Source: Candidatus Zhuqueibacterota bacterium (lineage in GTDB: Bacteria; Zhuqueibacterota; Zhuqueibacteria; Oceanimicrobiales; Oceanimicrobiaceae). Taken from it: a DNA stretch of 64,000 bases. A program made the position numbers and the translations under genes. Numbering within the stretch: position 1 is the first letter of the stretch; each line of letters begins with the position of its first letter. Positions 1 to 11,921 of this stretch are shown here, in pieces. The notes beneath the pieces were generated by a model, which had not been told where the DNA came from, ran no database searches, and worked only from the letters and a program-made list of their open reading frames with translations. The stretch spans positions 124,001 to 188,000 of the forward strand of contig JAJDAF010000058.1 of assembly GCA_029261995.1 (NCBI GenBank), given 5' to 3'.

Positions 1-2
1 TT

Positions 3-3043
<3,041 letters not shown>

Positions 3044-3082
3044 ACCGTATTTGTCTCACACTGTTTCTTTAAGGAGGAAACC

Positions 3083-3478
3083 ATGTCTGACCACAGCAAC
3101 GGAGGCGAATTTTTCAAGGGTCTTTTATTTGGCGGAATCGTCGGCGCGGTTGCAGCTCTGCTGTACGCTCCAAAGTCCGGCAAGGAAATGCGCGAAGATC
3201 TGCGTCAGCGCACGCTCGAACTGCAGGACGACGCGCAAAGCAAACTTGCGTTGGCCCAGGAGCGCGCCGAAAAGCTGATGCAGCAAACGCAGGCTCAGCT
3301 CGACGAGCTTCGTAAGGAAGCCGAAGCTGCAATGCAGGAACTGAAAGACTCCGCGGCCGACAAAGTTACCGGGGGAAAACGGGCCGTGGAAAAGGAAAAG
3401 GGTAGAATCAAAGATGCTGTCGATGCGGGCGTTTCCGCGTACAAGCAGGAAAAGGTCGCGAAAAGCAAAAAGGCGTGA
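3083..3478 (+). CDS. YtxH-domain small membrane protein
   Basis: 131 aa with a very strong Shine-Dalgarno (AAGGAGG, 3072-3078) just before the ATG. Residues about 9-30 form a glycine-rich hydrophobic segment followed by YAPKSGKEMRED, which is the signature of the YtxH family (found in general-stress and envelope proteins; biochemical role unknown). The remainder is an Ala/Lys/Glu-rich, probably coiled-coil region (residues 35-125). The next gene starts 45 bases downstream and has similar architecture (one membrane helix plus coiled coil), so the two may work together. Confidence 0.85.
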   Translation: MSDHSNGGEFFKGLLFGGIVGAVAALLYAPKSGKEMREDLRQRTLELQDDAQSKLALAQERAEKLMQQTQAQLDELRKEAEAAMQELKDSAADKVTGGKRAVEKEKGRIKDAVDAGVSAYKQEKVAKSKKA

Positions 3479-3523
3479 CGCGACCCGTTCAAAATTATTT
3501 GCGAACCAGAAAAGTTGATAGAA

Positions 3524-3907
3524 ATGGAAGTTTCCACAAGCGTTGCGATAATCGCTGCTCTGCTCTTCGTTAATACACTTTTTGTTGTCGTTGCCCTTCT
3601 GAAGGCAATGAAGCTGTTTGGCGAGGCGCAAAAGCTGCTTGAGATGGCGCGGTTGCAGTTGGCTCCCCTTGCGCACGATTTGAGCCAGATCACCGGCGAT
3701 GCTCGATCTATTGTCAAGAGCGTAGAAAAGGAAATGGGCAAAGTCGGCGACAGCCTTACTGCCGTGCGCGACACCACTCGCAATCTGCAGGAATTTGAGG
3801 CAATGATTCAAGAACGGATTGAGCGCCCCCTGCTTGACATCACTGCGGTGCTGTCTGCGCTCGTTAAGGGCGGGAGGGTGTTTTGGTCCAGTTTTTCGAA
3901 AAGGTAG
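3524..3907 (+). CDS. DUF948-like single-pass membrane protein
   Basis: 127 aa. An N-terminal membrane helix (about residues 5-26, AIIAALLFVNTLFVVVALL) is followed by a long amphipathic, probably coiled-coil stretch (LEMARLQLAPLAHDLSQITG and onward). This matches the layout of DUF948 / YoxC-type proteins, which often sit next to YtxH proteins. ATG at 3524 is chosen over the in-frame TTG at 3515; neither has a strong ribosome site. Function unknown; the family assignment rests on layout and context. Confidence 0.75.
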   Translation: MEVSTSVAIIAALLFVNTLFVVVALLKAMKLFGEAQKLLEMARLQLAPLAHDLSQITGDARSIVKSVEKEMGKVGDSLTAVRDTTRNLQEFEAMIQERIERPLLDITAVLSALVKGGRVFWSSFSKR

Positions 3908-3955
3908 ATCCCGGATAGGGGGGCGCTAGCAATTCATATTTCAGGGAGGCAACGG

Positions 3956-6900
3956 ATGCGATCCCGAAATTCGGTAAAATCAGTTCTTGGCCCGCTCGCG
4001 CTGATACTGCTCGCGCTACATCTGGCTGCGCTGATACTTCTTCTTCTTGATCTTAGGATCAGGGTGCTGTACCAGGCTGAAGTAGGTTGCCTGATGGCGT
4101 GTTTTGCTGCCTATCTGGCGTTGGCAATCGCTGTTTTTTGCGTGCGAGAGTCTGCTATCCGGCCGACACGGGAGTTCCTCCTCTGGGGAGTGGGTGCAGC
4201 CGTCTTCACCGTGTTTCAGGGTTTCTGCGCTCTCACGGCGGCGCCGTTCAGCGTGCTATCTGCGCCGGAGAGCTTGTCCGGCTTGCTCAGAGCAGTAGCA
4301 GCCATGTCATTTGCCGTCTATTTTGTGGCGCCGTACTTTGGCCGGAAAGCAGGCCCGCCATCTAAACAGGTTGTCTGGCTCATCGCTCTGTTCTTGACCA
4401 TTGTGATGATGTTGGTATTAGTCTACGGGCAGGCGGTGCTGGTCCGTTACGAGTACCTTGTTTTACCGTCGCTGCATTCTCTGGCAGCCCTTCTCTACTT
4501 TTGCGCTCTCTCAGCCACGCTAATTCAAAACCGGCGCCACAGCTTGTTGCCATTCTGGCTGCTGGTGGCTCTGCTTCTCGCCGTCTTTTCAGATGTCTGT
4601 TTTGCGCTTTCCCAACAATCGAGAGACAGTCTGTTTGTTGCGGGTCAGATTGGCCGGCTGTTGTTTCTCTCATCCCTGTTTGCTGGCGCCTTGAGCTTCA
4701 AGAGTCGTCTTCTCGGTACCAACCGCGGCCTTGGACAGAGCCTGGAAGAGGAACCCGGAGTTCTTGTGCCGGGGCCACAGTCGGGTCGCGAACTCATCGA
4801 AAACATGGCTGACGGCGTGGTGGTTACCGACTCATCCGGAACCATCAGATTCAGCAACCATGCTTTTCCGGAGATACTGATTTATGACCGTGAAGCCATC
4901 GCAGGATTGCATATCTCCGTATTCTTCGACACCACAAACTACGAAAAACTCCTGCATTTTTCGGTGCAGGCCGCCAACGACGGCGGGCATGAACTCGAGT
5001 TGCTGGCCAGAGACAACAGCCGGGTTCCGGCTTCTATTGTGATCGTACCAATCACCGGCTCTTCCGGCAACATTGTGGGCACGCAGTATGTTGTGACTGA
5101 CTTGACCGAACGCAAGCAGGTGGAGCGAAAGTGGCAGACACTGGTGCAGAATCACACACGCCGGTTGGAGGTGTTCCAGCATTCCGTCGAGCAGTCCACA
5201 CATTGCGTGGTTCTCGCCGATGCCCATAATAACATCGAATATGTCAACCGGGCATTTGAGCGCCTTTCCGGGTATGAACGGTCCGAGCTCATTGGCCAGA
5301 GTACCGAGATTTTGTGCCACGACAAGCCGGGTGAAGCCGTGCACGAAAAGGTATGGGATTTGGTTAACGATGGTCGTGCCTGGCATGGTGATTTTCCTTG
5401 CCGGCGCAAGGATGCCACCGCATGCATCACTGAAGTGTCGGTTGTGCCTATCAAAAGTGGTAACGGGCCTAATCAGAAGTGTTTGTGGATGCTGCAGGAC
5501 ATTACGGAACGGAAAGCACTGGAGGCAAGTCTTCAAGATTACACGGAGCGGCTGACCAGCAAAACTGATGAGCTAGAGTCTTCTCGAGCCTATTACACCT
5601 CCCTCTTATCCGGAATGTCCGACATCTTGCTCGTCGTGGATAACAAAGGCCACTGTACATTTCTCAACAAGTATGGTCAAACACGGCTGGGATATGGTGC
5701 GGATGACCTCACCAAGGACAAACTGCCCATATTTTTTGACGATCTCAAGAAGCTCGAAAACGACTATGGCGCTGCGATTCAAGTCGAGATCAAGGATTTT
5801 GAGGCACTCATTCGGCCAGCGGAAGGCAGGCCGATTCTCTGTTCCTGGTACGCCCGGCCTTTGGTGGATCGCCATAATAAGCGGGTCGGGGCCATGGCCG
5901 TCGGCCGAGACATCACCGCCTACAAGAAGCTGCAAAATGAGCTTGAAAGCCATGCACGGAATCTGGAAAGAAGCGTCCAGGACAGGACGAATGAGTTAGA
6001 ACGCAAAGTGAATCAACTCGGAAAACTGCTCGAGATTGGTGAAGAGATTCTCCTGAACACTGATGTGGATGTCATTCTCAACAAGATTTGTGAAGCCGCT
6101 CAGTCGCTGGGCTGGCGTGGCGTCGTGATCAGCTTGCGCGATGAGCAGAAGAAAGCCTCCAGACCCGTAGCGACAGCAGGCCTGGAACCCAATCAGGTGG
6201 AAGAAGTGATGGCATGGGGCAACATCCCTTTTGAACACACTGAACGTTATTTCAAGGAACGCTTCAAGGTCAGCAATTCATATTTCATACCGAATGAAGA
6301 TGAACTGGTCACCGCCAAAACCCGGTTTGCGCTACATCGTGATTTGACAGAGCGCGAGCCCAATCAGTGGCAGTCCATGGACGCGCTGGTCATTCCTATC
6401 AAGAGCCGTGATAACGTTCTCGGTATTATCAGCGTCGATGATCCGGAGGACAAACGGCGCCCAGACCCGGACCGGGTGAGGGACCTCGAGATTTTTGCCG
6501 ACAAGGCGGCCCTCGCAATCGAGAATGCCCGGTTGCTGCAGGCCCAGAAGGAGAGGGAGAGGGAAGCTCAATTCCTGGCCGGACTCGGCAAATTGTTTCA
6601 CGCCAGCCTGGATATGAATGAAGTGCTTGCCGCTGTGGTTCAGAAAGGAGGAACCGCTGTCGGCGGTTTGTGCAGCCTGATGCTGCTGGATGAAACCGCT
6701 CAGCAGTTGGCGCCGGAAGCCACTTATCACAGCAATTCTGGCCTGGTTGAGCATTACACTGAAGGACTCAACAAACACCCCTGCTCGGCCGGAGAGGGGA
6801 TCATTGGCTCAGTGGTTTCAACCGGAAAGGCCTGCATGCTGTCCAGGCCATTTGCTGACGACGGTGCGGTACTCGCGCAGCCTCCATTCTTTTATGTCGA

Positions 6901-8752
6901 GAAAATGCAAGCCATTGTTTCACTCATGATTGTGCCGCTGCGCGTGAGTGGCAAGAACGCCGGCGCCATGCTCTACCTGCTGTTCGATGAGAAACGGCGA
7001 TATCGGGCGGATGAGCTGCGCCTGGCCCAGGAATTGGCCGACCGTGCGGCCCTGGCCGTTGAGAATGCTCGACTTTTCACTGAGGCTGGCGAAAAAGCTA
7101 GGGAGCTGCAGCAGGCAAGCAAGATGAAGTCAGAGTTCCTGGCTAACGTTTCGCACGAACTACGCACCCCGCTCAATGCAATCATTACGCTGTCAGACAT
7201 CTTGCTCCGGGAAATCTCGGATGCCGGCGACGCTGAGCAAATGAAGCAAATGCAGATTATCCAGCGGAGCGGCCGAAACCTTCTGAATTTGATCAACGAC
7301 ATCCTCGATCTTTCAAAAATCGAGTCTGGCGGAGTCAAGCCGGTTTATTCTGAAATCCCGGTGCGTGCCGTCATCGAAGAAACGATAGAACACATCCGAC
7401 CTCTCTGTGTCAAGAAAGGCCTCACTCTGGAGCATGAATTCAACAAAGGTGTGCCTGAAATATTCCTGACAGACCAGGACAAACTGACTAAAGCGCTTAT
7501 CAATCTTCTTGGAAATGCTGTCAAGTTTACGCCAACGGGTGGAATTACCGTGGAAGTGAGCCCGCGCAGCAAGAAAGCGCTTGAAATCCGTGTTGCGGAT
7601 ACCGGTGTCGGCATCCCGGCCGATTGCTATGAAGACATTTTCAAAGAGTTTCATCAGCTTGACAGCACGGACTCACGCGCTTTTGGCGGCACCGGCCTTG
7701 GGCTAGCGATTACCAGGCGCATCATTGAAATGATGGATGGGCAGGTCCTGGTTGACAGCAAACCTGGCAAGGGCTCCATATTCACGATTCTGCTGCCGGT
7801 GAAATCCCAGGCGGATGTCGATGTTGCTCAGGCGAGTGAGCCGCCACGGATACCGGAGCCACGGCGGCTGCCGGAATTCAGTATGGAGCTGCAGGATGAT
7901 CGTGACCACCTGGTGCCGGAAAAGAAGACCATCCTGGTTGTTGACGATGAACCTGATTCACTCTACATCATGTCTCACTACCTGCGCGAGGGGGAATACC
8001 AGATTGTTTTTCCGCAAAATGGCGAAGATCCTGTTGAGCTGGCAAAACGTTTCATGCCCGCGACAATCATGCTCGATATCATCATGCCTGGCCGGACTGG
8101 CTGGGATATTTTGCGAACCCTGAAGTCTGACAGCGCAACCAAGTCCATTCCGGTGGTGATGACTTCGATTCTCTCCGAGCAAGCCCGAGCAGTTGACATG
8201 GGTGCTGCTGCTTATCTCAGTAAACCTCTCGAGCCGGAAAACTTGCACGCCACGCTAACTGAAATCGAGGAACGCTCTAGAAAACGGAGAACCTTCTTTG
8301 AATGGGCCGGTCTGTTCAACCTTGGCCGGCGCCACAGACTGCAGCGGCAAGTAGAGTCCGCGGGAGCAGCACAGGCATCAAGGATATTGCTGGTCGATGA
8401 TGACAAAGATACGCAGTACTCGTTGCGCCTGCTGCTGGAAAATGCCGGCTACGAGGTCCATTTCGCCAGCAGCGGCCCGGAAGCTTTGCATAAAGTCGGC
8501 TTGGTCAAGCCCGATCTCATTCTCATGGATATCATGATGCCAGGGATGAACGGCTACGAGACCACCCGTGCTCTCAGGGAAAAAGGTGATTTCAAAACGG
8601 TTCCCATAGTCGCTGTAACGGCCAAGGCCATGAAGGGCGATCGCGATCAGGCAATTCTGTCTGGCTGCAATGACTACCTGGCGAAACCTATCATGTCCGC
8701 CGAATTGTTGACTATGATTGAACGGTGGCTGCGAGAACCGGTCGCCAACTAG
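3956..8752 (+). CDS. Hybrid sensor histidine kinase (membrane, PAS-GAF, two receivers)
   Basis: 1,598 aa; SD AGGGAGG (3941-3947) precedes the ATG. Order of domains: about eight membrane helices (residues 5-250); three PAS domains (about 275-395, 400-530, 545-660); a coiled linker; two GAF domains (about 690-860 and 870-1040); HisKA with SHELRTPLN (phospho-acceptor H1067); HATPase with N (LLGNAVKF), G1 (DTGVGIP) and G2 (GTGLGLAI) boxes; then two receiver domains with phospho-acceptors D1374 and D1525, each with a conserved Lys near its end (YLSKP, YLAKP). The membrane part and PAS/GAF domains are the sensor, but no ligand can be named. No HPt domain is seen here or nearby, so transfer from the receivers to a regulator would need a distant HPt. 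The sigma-54 regulator 420 bases downstream is the likely partner. Confidence 0.95.
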   Translation: MRSRNSVKSVLGPLALILLALHLAALILLLLDLRIRVLYQAEVGCLMACFAAYLALAIAVFCVRESAIRPTREFLLWGVGAAVFTVFQGFCALTAAPFSVLSAPESLSGLLRAVAAMSFAVYFVAPYFGRKAGPPSKQVVWLIALFLTIVMMLVLVYGQAVLVRYEYLVLPSLHSLAALLYFCALSATLIQNRRHSLLPFWLLVALLLAVFSDVCFALSQQSRDSLFVAGQIGRLLFLSSLFAGALSFKSRLLGTNRGLGQSLEEEPGVLVPGPQSGRELIENMADGVVVTDSSGTIRFSNHAFPEILIYDREAIAGLHISVFFDTTNYEKLLHFSVQAANDGGHELELLARDNSRVPASIVIVPITGSSGNIVGTQYVVTDLTERKQVERKWQTLVQNHTRRLEVFQHSVEQSTHCVVLADAHNNIEYVNRAFERLSGYERSELIGQSTEILCHDKPGEAVHEKVWDLVNDGRAWHGDFPCRRKDATACITEVSVVPIKSGNGPNQKCLWMLQDITERKALEASLQDYTERLTSKTDELESSRAYYTSLLSGMSDILLVVDNKGHCTFLNKYGQTRLGYGADDLTKDKLPIFFDDLKKLENDYGAAIQVEIKDFEALIRPAEGRPILCSWYARPLVDRHNKRVGAMAVGRDITAYKKLQNELESHARNLERSVQDRTNELERKVNQLGKLLEIGEEILLNTDVDVILNKICEAAQSLGWRGVVISLRDEQKKASRPVATAGLEPNQVEEVMAWGNIPFEHTERYFKERFKVSNSYFIPNEDELVTAKTRFALHRDLTEREPNQWQSMDALVIPIKSRDNVLGIISVDDPEDKRRPDPDRVRDLEIFADKAALAIENARLLQAQKEREREAQFLAGLGKLFHASLDMNEVLAAVVQKGGTAVGGLCSLMLLDETAQQLAPEATYHSNSGLVEHYTEGLNKHPCSAGEGIIGSVVSTGKACMLSRPFADDGAVLAQPPFFYVEKMQAIVSLMIVPLRVSGKNAGAMLYLLFDEKRRYRADELRLAQELADRAALAVENARLFTEAGEKARELQQASKMKSEFLANVSHELRTPLNAIITLSDILLREISDAGDAEQMKQMQIIQRSGRNLLNLINDILDLSKIESGGVKPVYSEIPVRAVIEETIEHIRPLCVKKGLTLEHEFNKGVPEIFLTDQDKLTKALINLLGNAVKFTPTGGITVEVSPRSKKALEIRVADTGVGIPADCYEDIFKEFHQLDSTDSRAFGGTGLGLAITRRIIEMMDGQVLVDSKPGKGSIFTILLPVKSQADVDVAQASEPPRIPEPRRLPEFSMELQDDRDHLVPEKKTILVVDDEPDSLYIMSHYLREGEYQIVFPQNGEDPVELAKRFMPATIMLDIIMPGRTGWDILRTLKSDSATKSIPVVMTSILSEQARAVDMGAAAYLSKPLEPENLHATLTEIEERSRKRRTFFEWAGLFNLGRRHRLQRQVESAGAAQASRILLVDDDKDTQYSLRLLLENAGYEVHFASSGPEALHKVGLVKPDLILMDIMMPGMNGYETTRALREKGDFKTVPIVAVTAKAMKGDRDQAILSGCNDYLAKPIMSAELLTMIERWLREPVAN

Positions 8753-9106
8753 AAACGAGTTTTTTGAAAGGGCCGTCCGGATTCTCTGACGCCATACGCG
8801 GCTAACCTTCCTGTCTCACCCTCACGAGATGCAACTGGTGCATGAGCAAATGGTCGGCAACGCTGACCGTTGAACCGAATGTCACGCGGCGAATTCGGTG
8901 GCTAAACTTCTGTTGAGCATCTCCAGGCATGCTCTCCTGTGCTTGCTCTGTTTCGGTACGCTCTGTTTCATAACGATACAAGTCTTTCCGCCAGGAACTT
9001 GATTCCATGAGTTATTTATACTCAAAGTGCGGGATGAACGTATTTTTTTCAGGCAAGGCCATGCAACAATTACACAACGCGGACTAGAAGACGGAAAATT
9101 GTGCAC
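8753..9106. other. Intergenic region between kinase and regulator
   Basis: About 350 bases with no convincing gene on either strand. Short frames here lack ribosome sites and family-like features. No strong terminator hairpin is visible after the kinase. The right end merges into the sigma-54-type promoter at 9107-9122. Binding sites for the downstream regulator could lie here, since activators of this class usually bind 80-200 bases upstream, but no clear palindrome was identified. Confidence 0.4.
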
Positions 9107-9122
9107 TGGCACAGTTTTGGCT
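9107..9122 (+). promoter_or_regulatory. Sigma-54-type -24/-12 promoter
   Basis: TGGCACAGTTTTGGCT carries the invariant GG (9108-9109) and GC (9120-9121) with the canonical 10-base spacing, and TGGCAC is perfect at -24. One deviation: TTGC is read as TGGC at -12. Predicted start near 9133, about 38 bases before the ATG of a sigma-54 activator, suggesting autoregulation or input from another activator. Confidence 0.5.
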
Positions 9123-9171
9123 CTAGACGAGTGAAACAGACATCCTTGACACTCACCCTAGCCCAAACATC

Positions 9172-10545
9172 ATGATGACAGCCTCGCCACCCAGGATTCT
9201 GATTGCTGACGATGAAGAGTACATTCTGAGAACCTTAAGAAATGTGCTTCGGGACGACCACTATGAGATTCAAACCGTGTCAAATGGCCAGGCCGCCCTG
9301 GATGAGTTGGTTGCCGCTGAGTTCGCCGTCTTTCTCGTTGACCTGACCTTGGCGGATATCGACGGATTGAGGCTTCTGACCATGATCAGAGACAAAGGTA
9401 TTCTGACCGAAACCATTATTTTCACGGGACGCGCCAGTGTTTCGAGTGCTGTGGAGGCGATCAAGAAAGGCGCGTACGACTATGTTACCAAGCCAATAGA
9501 GCCGAATCGCCTGAACACGATGATTCTAAAGGCGATCGAACACCACCGATTGGCAACCTCGCACCGAAAGCTTGAACGGCAGATTGAAACCCTGACGAGC
9601 TATGATAATATCGTTGGCCAGAGCGCTGAAATGGTCGATGTATACAACCTTATCGATGTGGTGGCCGACACCACGGCAAATGTCGTGATTACCGGTGAGA
9701 GCGGTACGGGCAAGGAACTGGTGGCCCGCGCCGTCCATCGCAAGGGCGCTCGGGGCGCCGGGCCTTTCATTGCGGTCAATTGTTCAGCATTTCCGAAAGA
9801 AATTCTTGAAAATGAGCTGTTCGGGCACGAGGAAGGCGCCTTCACCGGCGCACTCAAACAAAAAGCCGGCTGCTTCGAGTTAGCGGATCAAGGCACTCTC
9901 TTTCTGGACGAGATCTGCGAAATGCCTTTGGAGACCCAAGCAAAGATTCTCCGTGCTCTCGAGGAAAGATGCTTCCGTCGCTTGGGTGGCAAGAATGAAA
10001 TCGAAGTCGATGTCCGTGTTATCTCTGCTTCCAACATGAAGCTCGAAAAAGCCGTGGAAGAGAAAAAGCTAAGAGAAGACATTTACTACAGATTAAGTGT
10101 GGTGGAGATCGAATTACCGCCGCTGCGCGAAAGAACCGGTGACCTGAATCTCCTGGTCAAACAATTCCTGCAACGGTTCAACGATCAGAACGGCAAGCTC
10201 GTGCGTGCAATCTCGCCCGAAGCGACGGATATTCTACACAGCTACCACTGGCCTGGCAACGTGAGGGAGCTAAAAAATACTATCGAGCGGGCGGTCGTAC
10301 TGTGCGATGCGGAGGTGGCGCAGGTCAAGCACCTGCCCAAGAGAGTGGTGAAGCCAAACGGAGAGACCTTCGACGTTCAAATACCGCTCGGTATCAAACT
10401 CGAGGAAGCAGAACGGGAGCTGATTTTCCACACACTGGAATTTGCCAACAACAACAAGACTCGCGCTGCGCAGATTCTGGGCATCAGTCTGAAGACGCTC
10501 CATAACAAACTTAACCTGTATAGGTCACTAAATTTGTACACCTGA
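9172..10545 (+). CDS. Sigma-54-dependent response regulator (NtrC/AtoC class)
   Basis: 457 aa, standard length. Receiver domain 1-125 with acidic pair DDEE, phospho-acceptor D57 and the conserved Thr/Lys (FTGR, VTKP). AAA+ domain about 140-370 with Walker A GESGTGKE (about residues 174-181), the sigma-54-contacting GAFTGA loop (222-227), Walker B LFLDEI and the R-finger region. A Fis-type helix-turn-helix lies at about 412-455 (KTRAAQILGISLKTLHNKL). When phosphorylated it should remodel sigma-54 RNA polymerase. It follows a hybrid kinase and lies between two sigma-54-type promoters (9107, 10670), so plausible targets are itself and the next gene. The ATG at 9175 is an equally possible start. 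Confidence 0.96.
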   Translation: MMTASPPRILIADDEEYILRTLRNVLRDDHYEIQTVSNGQAALDELVAAEFAVFLVDLTLADIDGLRLLTMIRDKGILTETIIFTGRASVSSAVEAIKKGAYDYVTKPIEPNRLNTMILKAIEHHRLATSHRKLERQIETLTSYDNIVGQSAEMVDVYNLIDVVADTTANVVITGESGTGKELVARAVHRKGARGAGPFIAVNCSAFPKEILENELFGHEEGAFTGALKQKAGCFELADQGTLFLDEICEMPLETQAKILRALEERCFRRLGGKNEIEVDVRVISASNMKLEKAVEEKKLREDIYYRLSVVEIELPPLRERTGDLNLLVKQFLQRFNDQNGKLVRAISPEATDILHSYHWPGNVRELKNTIERAVVLCDAEVAQVKHLPKRVVKPNGETFDVQIPLGIKLEEAERELIFHTLEFANNNKTRAAQILGISLKTLHNKLNLYRSLNLYT

Positions 10546-10669
10546 TGAGTAATTAGTACGCAGTGTTCACCAGATTAGCGGGAATGCGTGCCGATGAAAT
10601 TGGATTCTCTATTCTTTAAATATTTGATATTATTGACTCTGTCAGAGTACGACGAAATGATACCTTCTG

Positions 10670-10685
10670 TGGCATTCCATTTGCA
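10670..10685 (+). promoter_or_regulatory. Sigma-54-type -24/-12 promoter
   Basis: TGGCATTCCATTTGCA: GG at 10671-10672 and GC at 10683-10684, exactly 10 bases apart, with TGGCA and TTGCA matching consensus. It lies 80-95 bases before the ATG at 10764 and directly follows a sigma-54 activator gene. Predicted start near 10696. Confidence 0.6.
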
Positions 10686-10763
10686 AGATGTCGGCCCGAC
10701 ATAACCTGGAGCCATTGTTCTCAGACATCGGGATTGATGGTTTCTCTTGAAAGGAGGCTCGAG

Positions 10764-11897
10764 ATGATGGGAGAAAAAATGACATCCGCACGACTGCTCG
10801 CCAAACCGACATTTGTCACAACTTTCATCCTATTTGCGGTTCTTAGCACACAAATTTATGGTCATGCCGGTCCGTTCGACTGCCCCGATTCCCGGGTGAG
10901 GAACGTAACGCGTACGGCTACGCTGTTTGAACTCAATCCAAGGTTCGTCGCGGGTGGAAGCGAGATTCTATACCTTGAGTTCACCGGCGACCCTGAACAG
11001 CCCATGCCCTGGGATTACCGTTTGATGGTCAGCGACCGGACCGGGGACAGCGTAGCCGAGCTGACCGGGCCAGGCGTCGTGGATTATATCATCGGGCTTG
11101 AGATGTCCGTGGTGAAGCTTCTGGTCGTCGCTCAGGCGCCTACGGAGCCGGCTGAATTTGAGTTGTCCGACGACATTGTACCGTGGGAATTATGGCAGCT
11201 GGATTTGAAGACCAGAGCGCGCAAGTTGCTGTATCTGAGTAAATCGGAATCGCTGAGGGCTGGTTACGCAAAACTGGGGTTGGCCGAATTGCCGAATTCC
11301 AAACAAGATCGGCTTACGACTGTTTCGCCAAACAAGGAAAACCGGCTTGTGGTCACAAGGGAGTCAGATTCCGGCAAGAATGCCATTAAATTTTATAACG
11401 CGCGTGGTGGTGCGGCCCAACGGCTGATTCTGACTTCTGAGCGTTACAATACCTACACGCATACCAGCTGGCTACCGCCGGTGGTGTGGTTGAATGAGCA
11501 TCAAATCCTGACCCTGCACTTCCGGCACCGGCGGACAGAAGTCTTTCCGCAAAACGAAGGCGTGTTCTCTATTGTTAGGGTCGATTTGAGCGACGGAAGC
11601 ACGGAGGTTGTGTTTGAGTCTGACAGGCTGAAGCCATTTGCCAGAATGAGCCTGAACGAGAACCATTCGTCCTTGTTGTTTCAGCAGACTGGTGACGAGC
11701 AACGCACTGAGCTTTGGCGCCTAAACTTGCGATCACGCAACGCCGATATGATCTATTGGACAAGCGGCGCGATAGGCGAAGCCCGAAGCTCATTAGATGG
11801 CGCCAGCCTGGTCTTTAGTAGACTAGAAGCTGACAACTTCGATATCATTCGCCTGGATCTGGAACGGCATCGGATGCAGCGGCTGGCAGGAAATTAA
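10764..11897 (+). CDS. Exported protein with TolB-like propeller C-terminus, function unknown
   Basis: 377 aa. The ATG at 10764 is favoured by a strong SD (AAGGAGG 10751-10757, six bases away) over a TTG at 10734. Residues about 10-33 form a signal peptide. The rest is rich in beta strands; the C-terminal part has PD40/TolB-like turns, such as SSLDGASLVFSRLEADNFD, where a structural DG precedes a strand. A beta-propeller of WD40/TolB type is likely, but I do not recognise a specific family. It is preceded by a sigma-54-type promoter and the sigma-54 regulator gene, so it may be the regulator's main local target. The stop is followed 24 bases later by the cysQ-like gene. Confidence 0.75.
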   Translation: MMGEKMTSARLLAKPTFVTTFILFAVLSTQIYGHAGPFDCPDSRVRNVTRTATLFELNPRFVAGGSEILYLEFTGDPEQPMPWDYRLMVSDRTGDSVAELTGPGVVDYIIGLEMSVVKLLVVAQAPTEPAEFELSDDIVPWELWQLDLKTRARKLLYLSKSESLRAGYAKLGLAELPNSKQDRLTTVSPNKENRLVVTRESDSGKNAIKFYNARGGAAQRLILTSERYNTYTHTSWLPPVVWLNEHQILTLHFRHRRTEVFPQNEGVFSIVRVDLSDGSTEVVFESDRLKPFARMSLNENHSSLLFQQTGDEQRTELWRLNLRSRNADMIYWTSGAIGEARSSLDGASLVFSRLEADNFDIIRLDLERHRMQRLAGN

Positions 11898-11921
11898 CCC
11901 CTAAGTGAAACGAAAAAACGG

